A stretch of DNA of 10,327 bases from an archaeon (GCA_030745815.1 JASLNX010000155.1:1-10327), one strand, 5' to 3'; positions 1 through 6,433 are shown, counted from the first letter of the stretch. Made by a program: numbers and translations. Notes: generated by a model not told the origin, from the letters alone.

Positions 1-1
1 T

Positions 2-487
2 GTAATAATTGGCGGAGGAAACTCAGGGGTAACAAACGCGTTGTGGGTTTCAGAGATTGCTTCAGAAACAATTCTTGTGGAGTTTTTGCCAGAGTTAAAC
101 TGTGAAGAGGTTTACTTGGCAGATTTAGAGAAGAGTACTGTAAAGGTCTTAAAGAACACTCAGGCAGTAGGGGTAATTGGTAAAGAAAAGGTTGAGGGTT
201 TAAAGGTAAAGGACCGCAAGAGTGGGAAAGAAAAGGAAATTCCTGCGGACGGAATCTTTATTTACGCTGGCTTAACGCCAAGAAACGAGCTTGCAAAGGC
301 TCTTGGCTGTGAGCTGGATGAAAAGGGATTTGTTAAAACTGATGAAAAGAATGAAACAACTGCAAAGGGTGTTTTTGCAGCAGGCGACATAAGAAGCGGA
401 AGCCTTGCCCAACTTGTGTGGGCTGCGGGCGACGGGGCAAAGGCAGCTCTTGCAGCGTATGATTCTGTAAGAAAAACAGGAAGATAG
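2..487 (+). CDS. Thioredoxin reductase-like flavoprotein, 3' part (NAD(P)H-binding half and C-terminus)
   Basis: The reading frame is open from base 2 and stops at 485-487, so the gene enters from the left and lacks its N-terminal FAD part. The visible 161 residues open with VIIGGGNSG, the dinucleotide-binding loop of the thioredoxin reductase family. They end with AAGDIRSGS...AAGDGAKAAL, the conserved FAD-contacting C-terminal segment. The redox CxxC of this family normally lies about 15-20 residues before GGGNSG, so it would be just outside the window and cannot be checked. The stretch after the loop reads LVEFLPELNCEE, where NADPH-specific enzymes carry HRRxxxR. The arginines that hold the 2'-phosphate are therefore missing, and NADH or another donor is likely. 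The likely role is electron transfer to thioredoxin or glutaredoxin-like partners in the cytoplasm. An AhpF-like or ferredoxin/flavin-dependent relative is possible. Confidence 0.85.
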   Translation, partial: VIIGGGNSGVTNALWVSEIASETILVEFLPELNCEEVYLADLEKSTVKVLKNTQAVGVIGKEKVEGLKVKDRKSGKEKEIPADGIFIYAGLTPRNELAKALGCELDEKGFVKTDEKNETTAKGVFAAGDIRSGSLAQLVWAAGDGAKAALAAYDSVRKTGR

Positions 488-494
488 GAAGCTA

Positions 495-503
495 TTTATA
501 TAA
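495..503 (+). promoter_or_regulatory. TATA box for the RHH regulator gene
   Basis: TTTATATAA lies about 25 bases before the ATG at 526. This spacing predicts transcription starting at or next to that ATG, giving a leaderless mRNA. It sits only 8 bases after the upstream stop codon. Confidence 0.55.
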
Positions 504-508
504 CATCT

Positions 509-526
509 TATATAACATGTTATATA
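509..526. promoter_or_regulatory. 18-bp palindromic operator over the RHH gene start
   Basis: TATATAACATGTTATATA is a perfect inverted repeat centred between 517 and 518. The half-site ATAACAT also occurs at 500-506 as a direct copy 12 bases upstream. Its complement ATGTTAT recurs at 531-537 inside the first codons. The array covers the span from the TATA box to the start codon. A dimeric ribbon-helix-helix protein bound here would block its own transcription. The symmetry is seen in the sequence; binding by the adjacent gene product is inferred. Confidence 0.6.
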
Positions 527-774
527 TGAAATGTTATTCTTTGGTTATTGAACCTAGGCTTGTGAAGGAAATTGACGCGCTTGTTAAAAAGCACGGGCTT
601 TACAGCAGCAGAAGCGACTTTATTAGAGACGCTATAAGGCAAAGACTAATTGAAATAAAGCAGCTTATGGACAAGAAGCAGGCCAAAGAAGGAAAGCACC
701 ACGAAGAAGAGGCCTTGCAAGAGGGCTTTGTTGAACAGGCAATGAAGGAAGTAAAGTTCCCTGGCGTGCGCTGA
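526..774 (+). CDS. Ribbon-helix-helix (CopG/Arc-type) DNA-binding regulator
   Basis: This 82-residue protein has the RHH fold at residues 1-45. A short strand (KCYSLVIEP) is followed by helix 1 (RLVKEIDALVKKHGL). Then come the turn YSSRSDFIRDAIRQRL and helix 2, including the typical S-R-S-x-F-I-R-x-A signature. The remainder (46-82) is a charged, His/Glu-rich tail without a recognisable NikR ligand domain. RHH proteins act as dimers that insert a beta-ribbon in the major groove. I chose the ATG at 526 over the one at 517. The TATA box at 495-503 predicts a start near 526, and the ATG at 517 lies inside the operator palindrome. Autorepression is likely from that palindrome. The target and signal are unknown. 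A DNA-binding antitoxin is an alternative, but no toxin gene follows. Confidence 0.8.
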   Translation: MKCYSLVIEPRLVKEIDALVKKHGLYSSRSDFIRDAIRQRLIEIKQLMDKKQAKEGKHHEEEALQEGFVEQAMKEVKFPGVR

Positions 775-799
775 CCTGGTTTGCCTACGTTTAATTAAG

Positions 800-807
800 C
801 TTTTTAA
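800..807 (+). promoter_or_regulatory. TATA-like element ahead of the winged-helix-like gene
   Basis: CTTTTTAA lies about 26 bases before the 828-837 start region and is preceded by the AT-rich stretch TTAATTAAG. The spacing fits a leaderless or nearly leaderless transcript. No Shine-Dalgarno element is visible before either start, which agrees with that. Confidence 0.4.
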
Positions 808-836
808 CCCTTTGAGCCACGCTTATAGTGGTTGGG

Positions 837-1598
837 ATGGCTTTCGTTAATCGAAGGGAAAAGGGTCTTGTTATTGCGCTTTCAGGCAAGGAAAGCAAAG
901 AATTAGGACTTGTTGAAGGAAAGCGCTACGATTTGAAGAAAACAGGCGAAGGGCAGTGGCTGTTGGCCGAAAGTAAGACCAAAGACTCCAACGAGCAAGA
1001 GCTTGAGTTAAAGATTTTGGAAATGCTTGGCAAGGAAGGCCTTAAAGAAAGGGTTGAAGGAAAGTTTGAGGAAAAACTCTCAAAAGAAGAACAAGCTGTT
1101 TTTAAGAAAATGATTGACAAAGGCGAGGTTGTTGCCTTCAAACTAAGTGACAAATACAAGAAGGCCGTTTACAAAGCAGTAGAAGAAGAGAAGAAGTCAG
1201 CGCAGAAGACCGCCGGACCAAAGAAGGCGGTGGACGCAACAAAGGAAAAGCCGGCCGACGAGTACTCTCTTGAAGAAAACGGCATTATGGTAATAAAAGA
1301 CGCCGGGCATGCAAATGCAGTTGCCGCAAGCATGCAGGGAAAAATAAAAGAAGGCGAGATTAAAGGCATTAAAAGCTTTGACGGCTTGTTCTATGTTATT
1401 ACTTCAGAGCTTTACGAGAAATTCAGAGAGAAGGTTCTGAAGGTGTTTAAGTCAAACCACAAGATTGGTTTAGCAGAGCTTGCAAAAAAGGCAGGGGCAT
1501 CAAAAACACTTTGTAAAATTGTTTGTGAGTTTTTAAAAGAGGAAGGGGAAATAATTGAAAAAAGGAAAGAAAGCTACGGGTTCATCTCGGAAGAGTAA
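837..1598 (+). CDS. Unknown 253-aa protein with two winged-helix-like modules
   Basis: I do not recognise a named family. Residues 1-45 (VNRREKGLVIALSGKESKELGLVEGKRYDL) look like a small beta-rich AbrB/SpoVT-like or SH3-like segment. Residues 52-115 are helical and could form a degenerate winged helix (KILEMLGKEG, then GEVVAFKLSD). Residues 116-142 are a Lys/Ala-rich linker. Residues 143-200 form an alpha/beta module (GIMVIKDAG...GIKSFDGLFYVITSELYEKF). Residues 201-250 read as a C-terminal winged helix: GLAELAKKAGASKTLCKIVCEFLKEEGEIIEKRKESYGFI. The protein is soluble and charged, with no signal peptide. A GTG at 828 in the same frame could add three residues; I prefer the ATG because the TATA box predicts a start near 830. 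It overlaps the next gene by 44 bases, so the two are probably one operon. A transcription or nucleoid-associated role is a guess from the fold. Confidence 0.7.
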   Translation: MAFVNRREKGLVIALSGKESKELGLVEGKRYDLKKTGEGQWLLAESKTKDSNEQELELKILEMLGKEGLKERVEGKFEEKLSKEEQAVFKKMIDKGEVVAFKLSDKYKKAVYKAVEEEKKSAQKTAGPKKAVDATKEKPADEYSLEENGIMVIKDAGHANAVAASMQGKIKEGEIKGIKSFDGLFYVITSELYEKFREKVLKVFKSNHKIGLAELAKKAGASKTLCKIVCEFLKEEGEIIEKRKESYGFISEE

Positions 1599-2019
1599 AA
1601 AGCCTGTTCAAAAAAGGCGAACAAGGGCGCTTATTCCGCTAATTTCAAAAAAAGAGAACAACAAAGAGCTTGTTGGACAAGCCTGCTTGGGATCAGACGA
1701 AGTCATAGTGCTACTTGTTGTGGACACCGAGGCAATGCCTGGGCAATTTGGATTTGCCGCATCTGACATTGGCCACGGAAACGGCCTAATGCGAGAAGTG
1801 AAAATGATGGTTGAACAAAAGGGAAAAGAGTGCAATGACCTAATGGAATGGGGAGACACTGAAACAAAAGTTGTGCACCTAATCCAACTGCGAGGAATTG
1901 ACAAAGTAGTTTTGCTCAAGCAAGACAACCAGTTCTTCAAAAAGCTTGTGAAAAGCATTGGAGCGCAAACCAAAGCGAGCGTAGAACTTGTTAAGGTAGT
2001 GGAAGAAGAGCAAGCGTAA
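1555..2019 (+). CDS. Usp/HUP-fold-like protein of unknown role with a basic N-terminal tail
   Basis: The 154-residue protein begins at TTG 1555, the only usual start codon in this frame ahead of the conserved part. The purine-rich AGGAAGGGG at about 1541-1549 supplies a ribosome site. Residues 1-24 are strongly basic (KKGKKATGSSRKSKK...KRRTR) and probably disordered, possibly nucleic-acid contacting. From residue 25 there is an alternating alpha/beta pattern: RALIPLISKKENNKELV, DEVIVLLVVDTEAMPGQFG, EVKMMVEQKGKECNDLMEWGD, VDKVVLLKQDNQFFKKLVK-type segments. This resembles universal-stress-protein or HUP domains. The GxxGx9G(S/T) ATP-binding signature of ATP-type Usp proteins is not visible. The first 44 bases overlap the upstream winged-helix-like gene, suggesting translational coupling and shared function. 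The assignment rests on the fold pattern only. Confidence 0.65.
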   Translation: MKKGKKATGSSRKSKKPVQKRRTRALIPLISKKENNKELVGQACLGSDEVIVLLVVDTEAMPGQFGFAASDIGHGNGLMREVKMMVEQKGKECNDLMEWGDTETKVVHLIQLRGIDKVVLLKQDNQFFKKLVKSIGAQTKASVELVKVVEEEQA

Positions 2020-2054
2020 CAACGGTTTTAGTTTTATTTGGGGGTTGAGTTAAG

Positions 2055-2957
2055 GTGAAGATTGAAAATTTAAAAATGTCTCGCTTAGACGAACTTGAAA
2101 GCCAGTCCATTTACATTTTAAGAGAGGCCTACACTCAATTCAAAAATTTGGCAATGCTTTGGAGCATTGGAAAGGACTCAACAGTACTTCTTTGGCTTGC
2201 AAGAAAGGCATTTTTTGGACACGCTCCGTTCCCACTAGTCCACATCGACACCGGTCACAAAATTTCGGAAATGATTGATTACAGAGACAAGCTTGCGAAA
2301 GAACTTGGGCTTGACATGATTTACGGCAGAAACGAAAAGGCTATTTTGGAAAAGCAAACTTTTCCTGATGGAAAAATTGACAGGCTTTCGTGCTGCAAAA
2401 TTTTAAAAACAAAAGCCCTGCAAAAAACCCTTTCAGGCGAGGGTAAAAGATACCGGTTAAACCAAGCAACAGGAAAGTATGATGCTGACCAAAGCAATGA
2501 ACCCTACACCGGAGTAATTGTTGGAGTTCGGGCAGACGAAGAAGGAAGCCGCTCAAAGGAAAGATATTTTTCCCCAAGAAACAAAAACAACGATTGGGCC
2601 GTTGTAGAACAGCCCCCTGAACTCTGGAACCAGTTCAAAACTGATTTTGCCCCAGGAACGCATGTAAGAATTCATCCACTGCTTGACTGGACTGAATTGG
2701 ATGTCTGGGAATACATTGCAAGAGAAAAAATACCGGTTACAAAACTTTACTTTGATAATGGAAAAGGACAAAGGTATAGATCGCTTGGGTGCTTTCCTTG
2801 CACAAAATCTGTTGAATCCAACGCGAAAGATGTCGAAGACATTGTTAACGAACTAAAAAGCGGAAAGTTTAGTAAGATTGCAGAGCGCGCTGGACGCGGA
2901 CAAGACAAAGAAGATGACGGTGGACTTGAAACACTTAGAAAGGATGGATATATGTGA
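2055..2957 (+). CDS. cysD: CysD-like sulfate adenylyltransferase small subunit with added CC...CxxC cysteines
   Basis: This 300-residue PP-loop protein matches CysD closely in length and motif order. The PP-loop SIGKDS is at 37-42. FPLVHIDTGHKISEMIDYRDKL follows at about 59-80, GVRADEEGSRSKER at 157-170, PPELWNQF near 187, IHPLLDWTELDVWEYI at 206-221, and LGCFPCTKSVESNA at 244-257. CysD with CysN converts sulfate and ATP to APS in the cytoplasm. Unusually, Cys113-Cys114 replace the His-Thr of E. coli CysD, and Cys249 joins the conserved Cys246. The result is the CC...CxxC arrangement of iron-sulfur APS reductases, and these four are the only cysteines. The C-terminal catalytic-Cys motif of reductases is absent. 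The start is GTG 2055; ATG 2076 would remove seven residues and is possible. The last codons overlap cysN by four bases (GTGA), indicating coupled translation. Confidence 0.9.
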   Translation: MKIENLKMSRLDELESQSIYILREAYTQFKNLAMLWSIGKDSTVLLWLARKAFFGHAPFPLVHIDTGHKISEMIDYRDKLAKELGLDMIYGRNEKAILEKQTFPDGKIDRLSCCKILKTKALQKTLSGEGKRYRLNQATGKYDADQSNEPYTGVIVGVRADEEGSRSKERYFSPRNKNNDWAVVEQPPELWNQFKTDFAPGTHVRIHPLLDWTELDVWEYIAREKIPVTKLYFDNGKGQRYRSLGCFPCTKSVESNAKDVEDIVNELKSGKFSKIAERAGRGQDKEDDGGLETLRKDGYM

Positions 2958-4726
2958 GCCGGGAAATAATGAACATTGTAATTGTTGGTCACGTTGACCA
3001 CGGGAAAAGCACAGTCATTGGAAGGCTTCTTGCAGACACCGATTCACTCCCAGATGGAAAAATGAAACAGGTAAAAGAACGGTGTGAAAAGGAATCCAGG
3101 GAATTTGAGTACGCATTCCTTCTTGACGCACTAAAAGATGAGCAAAGCCAGGGAATTACAATTGATACTGCCAGGTGCTTTTTCAAAACAGAAAAACGCG
3201 ATTACTTGATTCTTGACGCACCAGGCCACATTGAATTTTTGAAGAACATGGTAAGTGGAACTGCAAGAGCGGAAGCTGCAATTTTAGTAATTGATGCTAA
3301 AGAAGGAGTTAAAGAAAATTCAAAAAGACACGGCTATCTTCTTTCAATGCTTGGAATAGAACAGGTGATTGTATGCGTAAACAAAATGGATCTGGCTGAT
3401 TACGACAACAAGGCCTTTGAAAAAATTGTTGACGAGTACTCAAGCTTTTTGAAAAAAATTGGAATTGAAGCAAAAGAGTTTATTCCTGTTTGTGCACTGA
3501 ACGGGGACAACATTGCAGGAGCTTCAAAAAAAATGAGCTGGTTTAAAGGAAATTCTATTCTTTCGGCTTTGGACTCTTTTGAAAAAGCCCCGCCACTAAT
3601 TGAAAAACCTTTTAGGATGCCAGTTCAAGACGTTTACAGATTTACAGGAGACAAAAATGGCAAACGCATTGTTGCAGGCCGAGTAGAATCCGGATCGCTA
3701 AAAGAGGGAACTGAAATTGTTTTCCTACCCTCGGGAAAGCAATCTAAAATAAAAACTATTGAAGAGTTTGGCAACAAAACGCGAAAAGATATTTTTGCCG
3801 GTTGTTCAATGGGAGTTACATTGGAAGAACAGGTTTATGTGCCACGCGGGGAAATAATGTGTATTGCTTCAGAGAAGCCGGCTTTTGTTAGTTCAACAAT
3901 TAAAGCAAACATTTTTTGGATGGGAAAAGAGCCAATGATTAAAGACAAGGAATATTTCTTAAAGCTTGGAACCGCAAGGGTTGCAGCAAAACTTGGACAG
4001 GTTTTTGCAGTAATGGATACTTCAAACCTTTCAAAAACCAGCAAGGAAAAAATTGACCGGCATGATATTTCCGAGTGCCAAATTGAGTGCGCTTCACAAA
4101 TAGCATTTGACCAGTTCAACGAAATAAAAGCAACTGGAAGATTTGTTATTGTTGACGAATTTGATATTGCTGGCGGGGGGATTATAACAGAACTTGTTGA
4201 AGACTCACAAGGAGAAACAAGGGAGCAGGTAATTAAAAGAGAGGGAAAGTGGGAGCACGGGCTGGTAAGCTACAATGATCGTGTGACAAAATACGGGCAC
4301 TCTCCAAAGTTAATTATTTTAACCGGAAAAAGCGGGGTTGACAAAAAAAGCATTGCGAAGCAGCTTGAGAAAAAATTGTTTGAAAACGGAAGAATTGTTT
4401 ACTTCCTTGGGATTGGAAATTTGCTACGCGGACTTGACGCAGACATTAGCAAGAGTAAAAGGGATGAACACATAAGGCGACTTGGAGAGGTCTCGCACAT
4501 TTTAATGGACGCAGGAGTGATAGTTGTTGCAACTGCAAGTGATTTGGGAGAAGACGATTTAAGACTTCTTGAAACCGTAACCAACAGGGAATCTGTCTTT
4601 ATTGTAAACGTTGGAAAGGAAAGTCTTGAAGACGGATTAGTTGACTTGGATTTGGATCCAAGTACTGAAGCAGGGAAAAATATTGAAAAAATAGTAAAAC
4701 TCTTGAAGCTTAATCCCTTAGCATAA
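2954..4726 (+). CDS. cysN: CysN-like GTPase of ATP sulfurylase fused to a degenerate APS-kinase-like domain
   Basis: The 590 residues hold three parts. Residues 5-215 are an EF-1A/CysN GTPase with G1 GHVDHGKST (12-20), G2 QGITID (66-71), G3 DAPGH (88-92), G4 NKMD (143-146) and a G5-like CAL at 180-182. Residues 218-440 are the EF-Tu-like beta-barrel domains (PVQDVYRF...GRVESGSLKEGTEI, later GRFVIVDEFDIAGGG). Residues 450-590 align with APS kinase (CysC). GTP hydrolysis by CysN drives APS synthesis by CysD. In the CysC part, the Walker A reads GKSGVDKKS instead of GxSGxGKST. The DGDNxR segment reads GIGNLLR without its aspartates. The FISPxR stretch and later regions are shortened. Kinase activity therefore looks lost. 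The start is GTG 2954, overlapping the cysD stop; ATG 2969 is an alternative. The 3' end overlaps the opposing TrpRS gene by 17 bases. Confidence 0.88.
   Translation: MSREIMNIVIVGHVDHGKSTVIGRLLADTDSLPDGKMKQVKERCEKESREFEYAFLLDALKDEQSQGITIDTARCFFKTEKRDYLILDAPGHIEFLKNMVSGTARAEAAILVIDAKEGVKENSKRHGYLLSMLGIEQVIVCVNKMDLADYDNKAFEKIVDEYSSFLKKIGIEAKEFIPVCALNGDNIAGASKKMSWFKGNSILSALDSFEKAPPLIEKPFRMPVQDVYRFTGDKNGKRIVAGRVESGSLKEGTEIVFLPSGKQSKIKTIEEFGNKTRKDIFAGCSMGVTLEEQVYVPRGEIMCIASEKPAFVSSTIKANIFWMGKEPMIKDKEYFLKLGTARVAAKLGQVFAVMDTSNLSKTSKEKIDRHDISECQIECASQIAFDQFNEIKATGRFVIVDEFDIAGGGIITELVEDSQGETREQVIKREGKWEHGLVSYNDRVTKYGHSPKLIILTGKSGVDKKSIAKQLEKKLFENGRIVYFLGIGNLLRGLDADISKSKRDEHIRRLGEVSHILMDAGVIVVATASDLGEDDLRLLETVTNRESVFIVNVGKESLEDGLVDLDLDPSTEAGKNIEKIVKLLKLNPLA
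4676..4699 (-). terminator. T-rich terminator for the TrpRS gene
   Basis: Read on the minus strand, runs of 4, 6 and 5 T (TTTTACTATTTTTT, then ATATTTTT) begin about 11 bases after the TrpRS stop codon. Archaeal RNA polymerase stops at such U-tracts. The tract lies within the 3' end of the cysN-like coding region. Confidence 0.4.
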
Positions 4727-5825
4727 ACTTTTCAATTTGCTTTTTTGCCTTTTCCCTTTTCTGCCTGTGCTTTTTCAAGAAAGCGTTAACTTTTTCTGCG
4801 AGCATTTTCTTGTGCTCACCGCATAAAAGCTTTCCACTTCTGCAAAGTTGTATTTGCTCTTCAACCTTTTTATCATCCTCTTCAAATAAGAAATGGAAAT
4901 AATGCATTACTGGACAAATATCTGGATTTCCACCTTTCTCGCGTTGCATTGCAACATTTGGCTGCCCACCAGTAAATGCATTGCCAACCTTTTTGTCAAC
5001 CGCTTTCTCGTCATCGGTTGTGTAAATGGCTGTTCGTGGGTCACTTGCACTCATCTTTCCACCCTCACCAAGACCCGGCAGGAACGTGTTGTGGATTTGC
5101 GCTGGCTTTGGGTAACCAAGCTTTGGCGCGGCCTCTCTTGCAATCCCTCGCCAGTAAGGGTCCTGGTCTATTGCGGCAGGAATTAAAACCGGGATATTTT
5201 TCCCCTTCAAAACACTTGGCAGAAAGCATGGAGCTGCCTGAAGTGCTGGGAAGAAAATAAGCCCAAGGTTTGTTTCGTTGGAAAATCCAAAAACCGCTCT
5301 TGCAGTTGAAAAGGTTGTTTTTCTTGCGACCCGTGAAGCTATTCCGTAAAGAGTTTTAGCATACTCTGTGTCAAGGAAAATATGAGTTTTCTTCGGATCA
5401 AACCCGCAGGCAATTATGTCCAAGGCATTCTCGTAAGCAAAATCGCGGGTTTGTTCTGGAGTCAAATCCTTTACAAAGAATTTTTCATCGTCTGTTAATT
5501 GAAAGTAGAGTTCAACGTTGAACGCGTCCTGAAGATATTTGGTAAAAAGCCAGGGTACCAAGTGCCCAATGTGCGTGTGGCCTGATGGCCCTCTTCCAGT
5601 GTAGAGCGCAAACTTTTGGCCTTTGTCAAAACCGTCTAAGACAAGGTCAAGATCACGGTGTGAGAAGAAAATCTTTCTTCTTAGAAAAAGGTGGCTTTTT
5701 CCAGCCTGCTTTTCAATTCGCTTTACAAGAGAGTCAGTTAAGGGCTTTGTGCCAAACTCTTTTACCAGCTTCTCGTAATCAATTTTTCCCGAAACTTCCC
5801 AGGGAGTTACAGTATATTCCGCCAT
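4710..5825 (-). CDS. trpS: Tryptophanyl-tRNA synthetase (archaeal/eukaryotic type)
   Basis: The 371-residue class I aminoacyl-tRNA synthetase charges tRNA-Trp with tryptophan. The N-terminus TVTPWEVSGKIDYEKLVKEFGT is the archaeal/eukaryotic TrpRS signature. The HIGH element is THIGH at 84-88 inside YTGRGPSGHTHIGH, and the KMSKS loop is KMSAS at 257-261. IPAAIDQDPYWRGIAREAA (215-233) forms part of the tryptophan pocket region. FFPALQAAPCFLPS and GGNPDICPVMHYFHFLFE are further family blocks. The length is normal for archaeal forms without the WHEP extension. I chose ATG 5825: GTGAT four bases upstream can act as a Shine-Dalgarno element, and the protein then starts MAEYTVTPW. GTG 5834 is an in-frame alternative. 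It converges with the cysN-like gene, overlapping it by 17 bases, and diverges from endA. Confidence 0.97.
   Translation of the reverse strand: MAEYTVTPWEVSGKIDYEKLVKEFGTKPLTDSLVKRIEKQAGKSHLFLRRKIFFSHRDLDLVLDGFDKGQKFALYTGRGPSGHTHIGHLVPWLFTKYLQDAFNVELYFQLTDDEKFFVKDLTPEQTRDFAYENALDIIACGFDPKKTHIFLDTEYAKTLYGIASRVARKTTFSTARAVFGFSNETNLGLIFFPALQAAPCFLPSVLKGKNIPVLIPAAIDQDPYWRGIAREAAPKLGYPKPAQIHNTFLPGLGEGGKMSASDPRTAIYTTDDEKAVDKKVGNAFTGGQPNVAMQREKGGNPDICPVMHYFHFLFEEDDKKVEEQIQLCRSGKLLCGEHKKMLAEKVNAFLKKHRQKREKAKKQIEKFMLRD
4729..4760 (+). terminator. T-rich terminator for the cysD-cysN operon
   Basis: Several T runs (CTTTT, GCTTTTTTG, CCTTTTCCCTTTTC) start three bases after the cysN stop and lie inside the antisense 3' end of the TrpRS gene. 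No clear hairpin is present, which suits archaeal factor-independent termination. Confidence 0.4.
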
Positions 5826-5870
5826 TTCTATCACAAACCAAATTATTAATTGTTTCCTGCAAAATATTTA

Positions 5871-5878
5871 TTTATAAA
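5871..5878 (-). promoter_or_regulatory. TATA box for the TrpRS gene
   Basis: TTTATAAA on the minus strand is a strong archaeal TATA match. A start about 25 bases downstream, near 5849, leaves a leader of about 24 bases with the GTGAT ribosome site. Confidence 0.5.
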
Positions 5879-5879
5879 G

Positions 5880-5887
5880 TATTTAAA
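5880..5887 (+). promoter_or_regulatory. TATA box for endA
   Basis: TATTTAAA sits about 43 bases before the endA ATG. The predicted start near 5910 leaves a short leader holding GGTG at 5917-5920, the likely ribosome site. A second AT-rich match (TTATTTAAAT, 5900-5909) is too close to the ATG to serve it. Confidence 0.5.
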
Positions 5888-5926
5888 TGTAGTATTTATA
5901 TTATTTAAATGCGGTTGGTGTATTGA

Positions 5927-6433
5927 ATGGCTGAACTAATCCAGAACAAGGTAATAGTTGACAAGAAAAAAGTAAAGGACGCTTTGATTCAAAAAGGCTT
6001 TGGGGAAAAAGACGGAAAGGATCTTGTTCTTGACCTAAAAGAAGCAGTTTACCTTATTGAAAAAGAAAAAATTGAAGTAATCCACAAAGAAAAAAAGCTC
6101 TCGGCAAAAAAGCTTTTGGCTTACGCTTCTGCAAGGGAAGCAAGGTTTTACTCAAAGTACATTGTGTTCAAAGACCTTAGAGATAGAGGATACTGTGTTA
6201 AGACCGGTTTTAAGTTTGGGTTTGAATTTAGGGTTTACCCACGCGGAAAAAAAGCAGGGGAAGCTCACACTGAACGCGTTGTAAAGGTTTTTACACAAGA
6301 TGATCGAAAGGGACTAATTGAACTAAGCAGAATGGTTCGTTTGGCGGGAAACCTTAAAACACAGTGCACTTTTGCCGTGGTTGATTCAGAAAACGACATA
6401 AACTACTATTTTATTGAAAGGATTACTCCGTAA
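5927..6433 (+). CDS. endA: tRNA-intron endonuclease, single-domain (alpha4-type) subunit
   Basis: This 168-residue enzyme cuts introns from precursor tRNAs at bulge-helix-bulge sites. The C-terminal nuclease domain carries the catalytic triad: Tyr104 (in FRVYPRG), His114 (in GEAHTERVV) and Lys144 (in NLKTQCTFAVVD). The Tyr-His spacing of 10 and His-Lys spacing of 30 fit the Methanocaldococcus enzyme. The block SKYIVFKDLRDRGYCVKTGFKFG (76-98) is the usual lead into the active site, and residues 1-60 form the small N-terminal domain. The length matches the homotetrameric alpha4 class. It is too short for the two-repeat alpha2 or three-unit epsilon2 forms. It has its own promoter and diverges from TrpRS. 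No partner subunit gene is in the window. Confidence 0.96.
   Translation: MAELIQNKVIVDKKKVKDALIQKGFGEKDGKDLVLDLKEAVYLIEKEKIEVIHKEKKLSAKKLLAYASAREARFYSKYIVFKDLRDRGYCVKTGFKFGFEFRVYPRGKKAGEAHTERVVKVFTQDDRKGLIELSRMVRLAGNLKTQCTFAVVDSENDINYYFIERITP

Noticed and set aside
526..774. RHH protein as the antitoxin of a toxin-antitoxin pair
   Set aside because: The next gene is a 253-residue winged-helix-like protein with its own TATA box, not a small toxin directly coupled to it.
2747..3186. Minus-strand ORFs across the cysD-cysN junction
   Set aside because: They are antisense shadows of motif-bearing genes with no ribosome sites.
4893..5260. Two plus-strand ORFs of 94-97 codons within the TrpRS region
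   Set aside because: They are antisense to a fully conserved TrpRS and show no protein-like features.
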